A DNA stretch of 64,000 nucleotides from Dryococelus australis. Its lineage: Eukaryota > Arthropoda > Insecta > Phasmatodea > Phasmatidae. The notes under the pieces are model-generated. The model saw nothing but the letters and a program-made list of their open reading frames with translations. It was not told the DNA's origin and ran no database searches. Made by a program: the position numbers and the translations under genes. The DNA is taken from assembly GCA_029891345.1 (NCBI GenBank), contig CM057009.1:310720166-310784165 (forward strand), given 5' to 3'. Below are positions 10,821 to 22,339 of the stretch, one piece after another. Numbering within the stretch: position 1 is the first letter of the stretch; each line of letters begins with the position of its first letter.

Positions 10821-12640
10821 AGATAATGTTCTAGCAATTAGCAAATAGTGGCACAGAGAACTGTGCCCTTTTTGTGGCACCCACTATTTTTTAACCCTTG
10901 TGTTTCATAATTTTTGTAATTTGTATTCCCTCTCTGGGAATAATTTTGTTTTTGTTAATGAGCATTCTTGGTATTCTGTTTCTGCACCTATTGTAATACC
11001 AAACTAAAGTATCTTGTTTCGCTGTTAATATTCTTATAATTTATTCTTTTCTATTTTATTTGACTTGATAATTTTGTGGGTGTATTAATTTTGAATATCT
11101 GTCATAATTTGCTAACTACTGATTATCTGATATCAATAAAGTTTAATTTTGTTACTGCTGTTGGCAATGGTTATGTCAAACACTAAATTATGTATTTTTT
11201 AGATAGTTTAGTATATTTTGTGTATTTACTGCCTTTAAATATTTTGAATTTTACCAAATGGTCATTTATATTGAATTGAAATTGTGTTAAGTATGCTAAA
11301 TGTTTATTTTGTAATTTTCCTTTCCTACCAGCTGACACATCAAGTATTAAAATAAATGTTAATATAATATGTCATATTTTGCTGATTTAAATATGTAACT
11401 AAAAGTGACTTTTCTATTAGCCATTTAATATCAGGTTGAGTTAAAGAAAATAAGTTATTATAATTAGCACTTTGACAGTGTTCTTGTAAAGTGCTTTTCT
11501 GAAGATGCCGCTATTGGTGAACTTTTCGGAGCGTGCCCTCTTGCCCCTTCTCTTCACCATCTAGCATCCATGATGTAATTTTGTGCTTGTTCTCTATCTT
11601 CGGAAATTTATACTTTAATACGTAGATTCTTTCTTTTGGCTGCTTCTGGTAAGTTGTCACTTTTGTTTTTGCTACTGGCCGTCCCTTTTACGTAATCTTT
11701 TTGAGAGCATTTGTTCAATTTGATCTGTTATTGTGTGTAACAGTGGTTGGCATTTACCTATAATGATGTGTGGTTTGACTTTCACTTCTTTGCCTTTGTG
11801 GTCAAACCAGATGTTTCCCTTTGGGATTCCGGCTCATTTCAGCAATGTGATTTAATAGCTGTGTGGATTTTTCACAAGATGGATATCATGGAATCCTGAA
11901 CAACTATAACTGACCATAACTTTTAAATTATTTTTTTGCATCAGCATGTGTTCATGAATTGTGCTGTATGGCAGACATGTTAACTACTAATTCCTTTGTG
12001 TGTGTTTGAGTGACATTTGCATTTTTTGTCACGTTTCACTGCATTTTGACTCAGAATAATTTACACCCAAAATAAAAGGGAGTGTGAAAGGCAATAAATT
12101 TAGTAAGCATTAATAAAAGTTTCTTTGGTTAAAACTTTGTTCTTTTCAAGGTCATAAGCTGACCAGTTAATGTTTATGACGAGCAATTTTGTCTTGTCTT
12201 CACTATTAATTAAAAAATATAAGTTACTTGAAATTTGATTCAAGCTTTAAAAGTGTGGTAATGTTATAACATTTTGAAATGGGATCCCATATGAGATTCA
12301 GCCCAAGTAATTATAAATAAATAAAAAATTATGTTAATAATAAAAAAGACACAATTGAGCTGAAGTAATAAGTTTTACCTAATTATATTAATAATGGTAT
12401 TTTAATATGTTTATTTCAGGTATCAAACAGATAACAGAAAATATTACATAGTGTTGTTTAATGTTGTTTTTAATAGAATTCTGTGAATAAACGAGACAAG
12501 TTGAGGTTACCTGAATCAGCTTTGATTATTTCTAGTGATAACAATCTCTTAAATTCACTGTAACTTAAAAATTTTTTTTTTTACATTTTTATCATATCAA
12601 AATTATTTGTGCAATATGTTGAACTACAGTGTAGGTATTA
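10821..12640. other. AT-rich repeat-like DNA of unknown origin
   Basis: No coding signal. The start (10840-10960) has short GGCAC-type inverted repeats followed by a T-rich block and TTTGTAATTTGTATTCC, features that recur in the same order at 28955-29015. I suspect two diverged members of one repeat, perhaps LTRs, but cannot define edges. The rest (11000-12640) is AT-rich with nothing recognised. Confidence 0.35.
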
Positions 12641-13093
12641 CCGTGAATTGTGATGCATGTTTGTAATGGTGTGTTGGAACGGAAACATGGTTAGGCCATA
12701 CCTGCTAACCTTAAACTCATAAGATGCACACTCTGTACAATTAGTTCCGCAGGACTTTCGGTATGTGGCATTGGTGGGTGCTGTGTTCACTACAGTTTCT
12801 CTAGCCCTTTGAGTGATTTGGCCCCTGCATTGCTACAGAGTTAGTAGCAGAGTGTGCGGTTATGCACGGGTGTGCATTATTGTGCATGCTTTTTGTATGT
12901 TCTCTGCATTTTGGTGCTGGCCTGGGGATTTGCATGTGCAGTCCGAAACATGGACACACACACATGGTGGGTCCCTCAAGTAAATGGTATATAATGTTTA
13001 TATTTTAAGTTTTTTTGTCCTTTTTGGTGAGTTTGTATTTTGTAACTATTTTTAGTGTTCCCCTTTTGTGTCACTTGGGTAGTGTATGTCATC
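12641..13093 (+). other. Probable leader of Gyp-4
   Basis: Intermediate-GC sequence directly upstream of the Gyp-4 gag start. It probably contains 5' LTR and untranslated leader, but no matching 3' copy was found after 18175, and no clear primer-binding site was identified. Assignment is by position only. Confidence 0.3.
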
Positions 13094-14950
13094 ATGGCCA
13101 CCATTATTCCCAAGCACCTTTTAAAGGATGAAGTCATGTACGAGTATACCATTAGGGGTGTGCAACCCCCTGAAAAATGGCCATGGCATGCAGAAGTGCA
13201 CCATGTTCTCCATGAACACTGAAAATGAATATTGTGTATGTGCATCTAAAATAATCTACCTTCAGGAGATTTGGGGGAACATAGAAGATGACTGGAGTCC
13301 CATAAAATACCACAGTTTTAAACACAGGATTACACACCTAAAGTCGACCACCCATGGTGGTCAGTTGGTGTGCCACCAATCTGGGTTGCGGGAGGCTCTG
13401 GGTTCGAATCCCGGGTAAGGCATGGGTGTAAATTTAAGTTAGGTTATAAGTTAGTCTGTAAGCCGTCCCCTGCTAAGCTTTAAAGCATATAACCGGGGGA
13501 TGTTAAAAAGACCTTTACAATACAACAATACACACCTAAATGGTTGAGCCCATAACATTCTCAGAGTGTGTCCCGACCAACTTTCTTAAATGCAGACTCA
13601 GTCCTTAAAAAATGTGATTGCCCAGGCCCAAGGCTTGTTTGAGGCCTGTGTGTAATCTAGAAGTATGGGAGTGATTCTGAAAAAACTCCCCCTAATGTTC
13701 AGGTTACCACTGATGGTGAACAGTTGACTACCGTTAGCCTCAATACAGCTACCACCATTTTATTTTCCACACCTGCTCAAAATAACCTAGACAGTAACAC
13801 TTCCACTTCCCAAACTGCCTCACATGCTGTTTCCTCCTCCATTCCAGTTTATATCCCTACCACATCATCTGCCCCACTCCCTAATCTTGTTTCGCCACTA
13901 CATCACTCATGTCATCCGTAGTAGTACCAACCCCCGACATTTTGTATTACCCCCTTTTGGCGAAATCACCCACCCATTAGAACGTATGTTGCGTGATTTC
14001 CCAGCTACAGATGGGTTACAAGTACCAAAGTTTTTGGACTTTTAAAAACTAATTGTGAAATTGCACCAAAGTAACACTGTCCCCGAAGCACAACTATTAT
14101 AAATCATTTACCCTTTCACACTGGGTCCCCTAACTGAGAGAACCAGACATGCCATTTCATAGCATTCCACCTTTGACCAATATCCTGCTGACATCTCTAT
14201 TATTTCATTCCATCCAGGCTGCTCACCCAGCTACAGTTAAAGATGTTTAACAGGCTTCAGGAACCCAACGAACATGATGTCAACAGCTCTCACAATGACA
14301 GTGCAGGCTCTGAACCATGTGTGCCATGAGGACAGGGGCAATACAAACATGAATTGGTGTACCACTAGTGGGAAATTACAAAAATTATGCCTAAAGTGCA
14401 TACGGCCCTTCATACTGTCCAACACATTCCACAACACAATACGTCAATGTTGCAAACCAAAGAACCCTTTATATCTCAAGGACAACATTCACCAGGTGAA
14501 CTGTGAATGTGTCGGACACGTGCTGCACCTCTGCTGACAAGGTGATACAACTGTGCAGGGACTGCATAAGACAGTGAGCAGTCCGGGGTGTTGCCAGCTC
14601 TGTACAGAGCAGCCGCGTGTGCACATGTCTTTGCAATTACAGACATTTTTATATTTGGACTCAATATTGCAAAAACTACAGTGCAAGACTGTGAGCAAAA
14701 CTGCAAAATTGTGAAGGGATCGGTCCGGGACAATACAGTGTGTGAACTGCAACAAATTTTTCCACACTGAGTGTCCAACTGGAAATGAACAGGCAACTAT
14801 GGACAGAAATGAGAATGTATTGTGTGTTTGCTGTATACAGACACTTGTACCAGTGTATCAGGCAACCGTGGATCTCGCACGGAAAAAATGTTACCCCTTC
14901 GATGCTGTGACCAGAACTACAGCAAAGAGGTGAGTGCAGAAACATTTATA
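13094..14950 (+). pseudogene. Gyp-4 gag
   Basis: The ATG at 13094 opens MATIIPKHLLKDEVMYEYTI, a K-D-E-(L/V)-x-Y-E start typical of a group of invertebrate Gypsy Gag proteins. After a SINE insertion the capsid part is readable at 13950-14200 in shifting frames: HPLERMLRDFPATDGLQV and VPKFLDF, then EAQLL..., YPFTLGPLTERTRHAI. Near 14725-14775 CVNCNKFFHTEC is a damaged zinc knuckle with spacing C-x2-C-x4-H-x2-C instead of x4. There are many stops. The order Gag then Pol (14951 onward) on the same strand supports one element. Confidence 0.72.
13343..13528 (+). mobile_element. tRNA-derived SINE in Gyp-4 gag
   Basis: A 186-bp element with an RNA polymerase III A box near GTGGTCAGTTGGTGTGC (about 13357) and a B box GGTTCGAATCC (about 13402-13412). 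It is flanked by perfect 12-bp target duplications TACACACCTAAA at 13331-13342 and 13529-13540. The body includes an AAAAAGACC...ACAATACAACAATA tail. It interrupts the gag reading frame of Gyp-4, so it is younger than that element. Confidence 0.85.
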
Positions 14951-16235
14951 TATGAGAACTGTGTGGGCGCATCATGTACTAGCAGTGCGTAACTTCCTAG
15001 GTATCAAGTGAATATTACAGCTGGCAACTATCGCTGCACTCGGTGTATCCTAGCACTGCAGATGATGCTGCTGTGCCCACCAGCCACAGGCGAGGAACTG
15101 AATGGACACTGTGTCACACCACTGGCAAACTCTACAGGACTGCCACCTCAGACAGCAAACAGGATAATCAATGGGCGCAACTGTTATTATGTCTGCATAC
15201 GTGATGTAGAGACCACCATCACAGGCCTCGTGTTGGCTGATCGGTGCAAAGAGCCATCTGAGGTATTCCTTGGCTAACGGAACAGACTACCATAGTAGAG
15301 CCAGCTGCATGCCGTATCCACTTCGGACAGAAGGAACAGCGAACATTTTATGACCTAGAACCGTGACCTACAGATTGTGCTCCTGAAGTACCGCTGGATG
15401 AACTGGATCACTCGGTGCCACCGGAGTTTTGCAACGCTATGCAATTCATACTCCATAAGAGGCAATGTTTTTGCCACAGCAGATCCACTATGCCGCATGA
15501 CGGTAGCAGAGTATGCCATACCATTGGAACACGAGTGGCCTATATTTTCTCCTCCATGCAGTTACCAGCCACATCAGTGCATCATAATAAAGCAGCAAAT
15601 ATGGGAGATATTAGCAGAGGGCATGATTGAACCCACCCACAGGAACTACAACAGTGCCATCACACTCACACATTAGAAAGAATGCAAGTGGTGCTTTTGC
15701 ATGGATTTTTGGCCTATCAACCTAATAACTAAAAGAGAGCCACCACCATACATTATTGTCAGGGATGCACTCCACGTGCTTGGCCTAGCTAAAATAATGA
15801 CATCATTAGACCTCTGTAACAGGTACTGGTAGGTCCCGATTAAGCCAGACGACCGAGCTAAAACAGCTTTCATTACCCCAAATGGACGCAAGTTTCAGTT
15901 TTAAGCAATGCGTTTTGTGCTAAGTGCAAGCTGTCAATGTTCCAGGCCATGTTGATCTAGTTACATAGGCGACTTAGTCCTCGTGTACCTAGAAGGCACT
16001 ATAGTATGGTCGGAGACAAGGGGAGGACACACATTAAACACTTGTCATTGGTTATGGAACGCCTTGCCATCAACAAGTTGATGTGCACTAACCAGAAGTG
16101 TCATAGTGGAAAAACCCACATCCAATTACTTGCCACCTGGTAGATGATCACAGTAACTGACCCACACCCGAACAGCTTGTAACAGGTTACTGTCCTGTTC
16201 TCTTGTTATAGTCCTCAATAAACACTAACGAACAA
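14951..16235 (+). pseudogene. Gyp-4 protease region and reverse transcriptase
   Basis: The protease region (14951-15270) is not recognisable with confidence. From 15500 a Gypsy reverse transcriptase is clear across several frames: YAIPLEHEWPIF, QQIWEILAEGMIEPTHRNYN and SAITL (15540-15670), then WCF.MDFWPINLI, REPPPYI, LGLAKIMTSLDLCNRYW (15690-15830) and PDDRAKTAFITPNGRKFQF (15845-15900). The catalytic box follows near 15970-15995 as LVLVYLE, where the usual D-D is not preserved. Text like RLAINKLMCTNQKCHSGKTHIQ (16050-16130) is the thumb region. Stops at many positions mark it as dead. Confidence 0.8.
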
Positions 16236-17125
16236 GCTCAGAATGAGTTGGAGACTTTGACTACATAATAATGAAAGTTTGTTAATACCAGGATTGCCAA
16301 TAAATAAAGGAAATTAAATGTTTACTGGATATTTATTGTCGTATCGGCAAAACAAACAATTGACACTCGTAGCTGACAAAAAAACCAAGACAGAATGGCA
16401 GCCTTCATAAAACAAAACTTCTCACTTCAAGAGTTACGAAGACAAGAGAGAATCGTTACTTTTCTCTCCCGGCACCCTATTGATTCCTCGCACCGACGGA
16501 AAATAAATTTAATAGATATTTGAATCAAAATGTCCAAAATACAAAAGAAGGATAAAATCGCGGGCGCTGGTCGGTGCAAGTCATGTGATCACTCGTTGCA
16601 GGCTGTCTGACTGACAGCTGACAAACGATCATGCTGCGACGAACTGTTGTGATGTGCTCATTGACTGTTGTGATAACCGAGAAAGGTAGTGCTTCCCTAT
16701 ATATTGGTCAAAAGTTTCCTCATTGAAAACGTATTGTTTTCGAGCAGTCGGTCACATCAGCTAAGGGTGACCTCTGTTATATTCCTTGTTTCACCATATC
16801 GTATAATGCAGTGGCAATGTGTTTAGTTTACTAACCCAGTGAAAAGGAAAAGATGTTCTATCATTCTATGACGTCTGTTACTACTGATGAAATGAGAAAA
16901 GAAAAATAATAAATTTGGAAAAACGAAAATATATGAAATACAAACAAGTTGTCATTGCCACGACCTTTCAAATATTATGTGAATTACTATCCTTGACTCA
17001 AATACAGAAAATTTAAATAGTTCCCAAATAATTATAATGATATATATATTTATTTATATATATATGCTGAATACAAGTGTCAGTTCTGAGAATGTACCAC
17101 ACTTGTACGCCACAATCAGAGTATA
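16236..17125. other. Unassigned insert between Gyp-4 RT and RNase H
   Basis: About 0.9 kb separates the reverse transcriptase thumb from the RNase H segment, where a Gypsy element normally has only a short connection. The sequence has a more GC-rich centre (16480-16680) and an AT-rich end with TATATA runs near 17040-17066. It is probably a later insertion; I found no terminal repeats or target duplication. Confidence 0.4.
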
Positions 17126-18175
17126 TATATTTTACTTGCAAACAGACATGAGTGAGAAAGGTTTAGCAGACCTCTTGTTTCAATTTGGGGATAATCACTG
17201 GAGTAAGATAATTGATTTCAGAAGTGTGAAGTTTGGGCCAATGGAACGTTGGTATGACATTAATGAAGACGAATGCCTGGCCATAGTGTGGGACATCAAA
17301 AGGTACAGGGCATACGTAGCAATCTAGCACGTTGGGTCTTACTACTTCAATCACACAATTTTGAAGTATAGCACGTTCCTGAGGTGGAAAATAAATTGGC
17401 AGAGAAGCTATCACACACACCTGGCGAAAACATTGCCGTGGACGAAGATGAGTGGAATGACCTACTTTCCCCTACATCAGCTAACTGCCAAACACATGAC
17501 AAGGTCGCAGTGACATGCAACATAATTTAGATGCAGACAGAGCTCGAACTGAGGCTGGATTAACTCTGTGAACATGAAGAGAAGGCCCAACAAAAGTGCC
17601 CCAAAACTCAATCCCGGAGGACAGAAAGTGAGAACAATGAGGGAGAATGGTGGCGGGTGAAAAACACTTATTTAGAAACCCATCTGCACCAGCCGGATGT
17701 GTCATGGCAATTGTTTGTGCACAAAGATGTATGGCCGCTTGTGCTACGCCATGCACAGGCCAGCCAGTTTGCAGGACACCCAGGGGCACTGCAAATACAC
17801 CAAAATGTACAGGCTCGCTTTCATTGACCAGGGGGTGCCCGTGACATCAGACAGTACATACGTGAGTGCAACCATGCAACTGTTTCAAAAGTTGCAATAC
17901 AGATGGCACAGCAGAACAACCACCACGGGTGTCAAGTGAGCCATTTGAAACCATCTCTCTCAGGCAAGCGATTAATCGTGGTGGTGAGTGACTTGTTTTT
18001 TAGATGGACTGAGTCACACCCTGGTTCCAGTGCATTAGTGCGCAATATGGCATGTGTGTTGGCGACCAAATTCTATACCTGCTGGGGGTACCTATGGGTA
18101 TTATTGGCAGACAACAGAACACAGACCACAGGCAGACAGCAGTGTGAACTGTGCATGAAGTGGTAAAGTAAATGA
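17126..18175 (+). pseudogene. Gyp-4 RNase H and integrase
   Basis: RNase H end: WYDINEDECLAIVWDIKRYRAY (17250-17320), the family's S-x-x-E-x-E-C-L-A-I-V-W motif, then in shifted frames a VPEVENKLAEKLSHTPGE segment (17370-17430). Integrase: a zinc-binding region around 17680-17880 with HKDVWPLVLRHAQASQFAGHPG, VQARFH and DIRQYIRECNHATVSK. The core follows with SGKRLIVVVSDLFFRWTESH (first catalytic D, 17960-18020) and YLWVLLADNRTQTTGRQ (second D, about 18085-18140). The sequence stops being recognisable after 18175, before the third acid, so the 3' end of the element is missing. Confidence 0.8.
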
Positions 18176-18359
18176 TTATCATAGGTACTCTATATGACAC
18201 ACTGACTTTTACTATGGTTCTCTATATAAAAATTGAGAAGAGGGATGTACCATCAGGTTGGCAACGACAGTTGCCAAGATGGTGCCCAAGTCCTGACTTG
18301 AATAATAAAGCCTCTGTTTGTAACTTGGTATTTACCATCTATTGCAGTACAAACATCTA
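18176..18359. other. Short unassigned interval
   Basis: Joins the truncated Gyp-4 integrase to the exon-bearing segment. It has an AATAAA at 18302-18307 and no recognised gene. Confidence 0.4.
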
Positions 18360-19021
18360 GTTTGTTATGGAACTAAATTAATACATTTTTATGATAATAA
18401 TATGACTTTACAAAATGTGAATAAAATAAAACTTACAGAACGTACTGTTTTATAAAAGAAGGATAAAACTTTTTACTTGCAAGACCTATTACATATGCCA
18501 TTATTGAGAATATTACCTTATTCAGAAAATATGTCCACTCAAATAATATTATAATTTAAAGTCCTTATATCAGTCATTGCAATTCTACACTTTTCCAGGA
18601 TTACCATGGATATTTTCAAATCCCCTCATTTTTTCTGCTATTTCCAAATTTACAGGCCTGTGGCAAATCTTAAAAAACAGAGTTATCAAATGCAACAGGT
18701 TTTCAAGTGCTGATATAGTCTTAGGCCATTACAAATTATGCGTTACATCAAAATATATTTATTAACATTCCTAAATGAGTTTTGCTACATATATATTTAA
18801 ATTAGAGAAATAAGAATTTTACAGCTTTATTTTAAAAACACACTTTCAAAAAAAAAAAAACATGAATATTATATATTATACTGTCTATGAGATTCTTTTG
18901 CATGCCATCTTGAAATTATTTAGCACACTAAAAATTCTTCCACATTTACTTACTTGTTTATACAAAAAAAAAAAAAAAACAAGTGACTGAACAGCCTGAA
19001 AGTCATGACATTTAAGGAGGA

Positions 19022-19263
19022 GCTGTGGTCGCTGAGCAGTTGGCCTGCTTGCTTCCCATCAAGGCAAACTGGGTTCAATCCCTGGCCGGGTTTCGCAAGT
19101 GGGAATCGTACCGGATGATGCCGCTAGTCAGCTGGTTCTCGGAGACCTCCCGTTTTCCCTGTATTTTCATTCTGGTACTGCTCCATACATACCGCACTTC
19201 ACCTGCATCTGCTCTCAAGACCCTGATGTTAAGAGCTGCCCTAATCTCTTCATTCAATCACTC
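19022..19263 (+). mobile_element. tRNA-derived SINE (second family) in copy A
   Basis: A 242-bp element with a tRNA-like head: A box near TGGTCGCTGAGCAGTTGG and B box GGGTTCAATCCC (about 19071-19082). It is flanked by near-identical 14-bp duplications ACATTTAAGGAGGA (19008-19021) and ACATTTAAGAAGGA (19264-19277). The paralogous site in copy B (around 47538-47552) has only one copy of this target and no SINE, so the insertion followed the segment duplication. A related, longer member lies at 57296-57630. Confidence 0.88.
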
Positions 19264-19525
19264 ACATTTAAGAAGGAATGCAGGTGGGGAAGGCTGTGTA
19301 CATGAATTTTTTTAATGATTTGTTAGTATACAATATAACTTAAGTACAGCCAAATTTCTGTTGAAGATAAACTATAACTTTAATACTATTCGTATAATGT
19401 ACAAAATTAATCATTATTTTTCAATACAAATTTTTTTTCATACATTTCATTCCTACGCATTAATTTCCTTAATCATTACTTTGTTACTTTTGTGGAGATT
19501 GAAGCATAATCGTTTCTCTGTTTAG

Positions 19526-19588
19526 GGCATCAGAATCAGACATCTTCTCAGAACATCACTCTGTTTAATGATTCTTTCATCAGTGAAG
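19526..19588 (+). CDS. Host cassette exon A, glycosylation-site loop
   Basis: Predicted 63-nt exon between acceptor TCTCTGTTTAG and donor G|GTAAGTG. Read with the phase-1 base left by the exon at 1367, it encodes GHQNQTSSQNITLFNDSFISE and again leaves one base. It is therefore frame-neutral and can be skipped or included. Three N-glycosylation sequons (NQT, NIT, NDS) lie in about 20 residues, which suits an extracellular or lumenal loop between the helix coded at 1367 and the helices coded at 60410. A diverged duplicate of this exon lies at 48036-48095. Whether the two are mutually exclusive, both included or one is dead cannot be told from DNA alone. Confidence 0.68.
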
Positions 19589-20375
19589 GTAAGTGCTCAC
19601 CAGATGAAAATGAGTATTACAAATGCTTCATACATAGTCTTGTCATAATTTTGTGACTAAATTCATTTTTCATTATTTATTCATTTGACTAAAGTCATAC
19701 TACATGCTTTTAAATTGTGGTACATGTTAAATTTGCAAATTACAGTATAACATTATAAAAAATATATCCATTATTAAGTTAAATCTAGAGAATATGCTCA
19801 TGAACAATATGTCGCTAATCACTATGAAGCTTGTATAATTATCCATAGGTCCTAGTTTATGATGTAACCCAGATGTCAAGCAATTAACCTTGAACAAGTA
19901 CACACTTTCCATGCATAATACAAAAACAGAAAACAGCTTGAATAGCGACACAGGGGTCAATAGCGACAAACTTTTAAAAATGTTTAATATACTGCTATAC
20001 TATTTTATTACATACATAAAATCATAGTTTATTCTGAGCCTGAAGAGACTTACTGTTATTTGAAGTCTTTTAATCAAAATACATTGCAGTATATTTAACA
20101 GTATTGAAAAATGTTACCATTATTTACTCTGTTTAAGTTAACCATTTAACCTAGGACAGAAAACAAACTAAATGGATCAAGTGGAATATCATCCAAATAC
20201 AGTGAAATCCCCCTTACATACTCTTTCTAACTCTCAATGGAGTGGGAAAAATGTTGCCACATGTAAAAAATATACAAAGAGCAGAAAAATGATAAATATA
20301 GATAGCATAGAACACTGGTTTTAAATTAAAGTTGGCATACAATCAAAGGCTTTAAAAATGGTTTCCAATATTGAA

Positions 20376-20512
20376 ATCTGCCTTCCACTTGTTTTGGCGC
20401 ATCATTATTTTGCGCATGAATAGTGACAAGCAAAAAAAAACAAGACTGAGTGTCTACAGCCAGATTCTACCATCTCCAAATGATACTCTAACCTCACTAA
20501 ACTTATCTAACA
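20376..20512. other. Unassigned interval
   Basis: Short stretch between the duplicated segment and the Tc1 element; nothing recognised. Confidence 0.4.
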
Positions 20513-20514
20513 TA

Positions 20515-21082
20515 CACTATTGACCAAAAAGTAATTGGGCACCCGTGAAGATAGGTAATTCAGTATGTCAGTTGACTTGTGTTTCACAGCCTTCGGAGTA
20601 GGACCGCTGGTGTTTGTCCGTAGTAGCATGAACACAGAGGCCTATTATTAAATTCTGGATGATGAAATGTCTCAACATTGTGGCGTTTTTACGGAATGGA
20701 CCTGTGTTACTTCCAGGATGACAATGCCAGGTGCCATGTTTCAAGGACTAATATGCAGTGGTACGCCGAAAACCATGTTCGCCGATTGAACTGGCCCGCC
20801 CAGAGCCCCGACCTCAACCCTATAGAACATCTTTGGAACAAATTGGATCGCCGCGTGAGGCCTCGTCAGGCACGGCCAAAATCCATTGCTCAATTCATGG
20901 AATGGTTGCAAGAGGAATGGTGATGAATCCCTGTAGATGTCCTGCAAACACTCGTAGAGAGCATGCCAGACAGGGTGGCTGATGTTATAGCCGCAAGAGG
21001 TGGCCCTGCGAAATTCTAACGGGGTGACAACCACCGAGCAAACATTGTGGACAGGTGTCCAATTACTTTTTGGTAGATAGTG
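20515..21082 (+). mobile_element. Internally deleted Tc1-like element
   Basis: A 568-bp element flanked by TA at 20513-20514 and 21083-21084. The terminal inverted repeats share CACTAT..ACCAAAAAGTAATTGG over about 27 positions with few mismatches. Inside, 20678-21020 codes the C-terminal third of a Tc1 transposase: DLCYFQDDNARCHVSR (second catalytic D in QDDNA), RLNWPAQSPDLNPIEHLW (N-P-I-E-H-x-W, third acid), then in another frame PVDVLQTLVESMPDRV and AARGGPA. The DNA-binding domain and first catalytic acid are absent, so the copy is a deletion derivative that would depend on an outside transposase. Confidence 0.88.
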
Positions 21083-21084
21083 TA

Positions 21085-21452
21085 GTTAGAAGTAATATAA
21101 ACTCTCCTTCACCATGTACCACATTAGTCCTTTTTACCAGCTTTATCCTCCAATGGAAGAAATTTTACCAAGTATACAGATAATTGGTTTTATAGAGTAT
21201 CCAAAAATATATTAAGAAAATGTACTCTACCATTGTTTAGAATCATTATAAAAATAATGCTACAAAAGGAGACCACAATAAATACATTCATTAAAATATA
21301 AAGACCATAATACTTCCATGTGGATTAAACAATTTATTTCTTACAAATCTTTGTAAAAGAATTATTCTGCCACAATATGGCATAATTCAGACTTTGTAAG
21401 CTAACGCATTCAGTAGTGAGATGGCAATACGAAAAATACTATATATTTGATA
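21085..21452. other. Intronic AT-rich DNA
   Basis: About 370 bases with no open frame or repeat recognised. It may hold the flank of the Gyp-5 insertion. Confidence 0.4.
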
Positions 21453-22339
21453 TGTGTCGCAGGCCTTCATCACTCCCTTTGCTCTATCCTGCCCAAGAGA
21501 ACGGAGGAATGGAAGTCAGGTGGGAGATAATCCAAGGAGTACGTATCTTGTTTTGAAAGGCTTGCCGCTGCACATTATTCTGCATATTGCAATGATAAGC
21601 CTTTTGTGGCTCGTACGCTCCTGCCCTTCAGAACAATTTCTGTGCTTATGAGAAGGATATTCTGGTTTTGATCATCCTCGCTTTTCTCAGCATGACTCAG
21701 GATGCAGGGAATTTTCCAGACCTTGGCTGCTGAACTATAAAAGTGCAACGGGCCTCCGAGATAGCAGTTGATGAACATCTGAAGTTTGGGCAATTGCATG
21801 ATAAACTATGAACAAGAAGAGCAAGAAAAACCATGGAAGTGACCAGCAGGAGGAAAATCTGTGACTGCAAGCATTGGTGTGCAGTGAAGAGTGTGACTGG
21901 CAGGCTGGAATATTAGACTGTATGCGTGAGTAAAGGACCATTTCAAATGATGGCAACAGACTGAACATGTGTTAATGATGAATGTGAGTTAATTGTCTAT
22001 CACTAAGGATGTAACGATTCCTATTTTTCTCGATTCTCGATCTCAATGTCGATACCACTCTCAATTGTCGATTACAAAAGTTGTGATTCCTTTAGTTACT
22101 TACAATTACTTGACAGAACTAAATATGTACTGTATAGGAGTGTGTGAAATTTAATTATTTAAAATTGGCCTACATTAGAAGTATTAGTAATATAAATAAT
22201 ACAACACTTGAACAGTGGGAGTTTATTTATACGAAAATCCAAAAAGTTCAAAAGAGGCAAATGAGACAATATGAACAGGCACTGAAAACATACATTTAAC
22301 CAAATAACGAAAATCAAAAGTAACACATGCATCACACTA

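Larger units (their letters stand above)
18360..20375 (+). repeat. Duplicated exon-bearing segment, copy A
   Basis: About 1.7 kb here aligns in the same orientation with 46895-50275. Matching landmarks include TTTGTTATGGAAC at 18361 and 46898, GGCCTGTGGCAAA/GCCTGTGGCAAA, GACTGAACAGCCT/CACTGAACAGCCT, the exons at 19526 and 48036, GTAACCCAGATGTCAAGCAA/ATAACCCAGATGTCAAGCAA, and ATCAAGTGGAATATCATCC/ATCAAGTGGACTATCATCC. Differences are spread through introns and exon. This copy has a SINE the other lacks (19022-19263) and lacks three insertions present in copy B. It is a direct duplication within one gene. Confidence 0.85.

Noticed and set aside
13343-13440. tRNA gene (A and B boxes)
   Set aside because: It is the head of a SINE with a tail and 12-bp target duplications. 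The same applies to 19022, 34510 and 57296.
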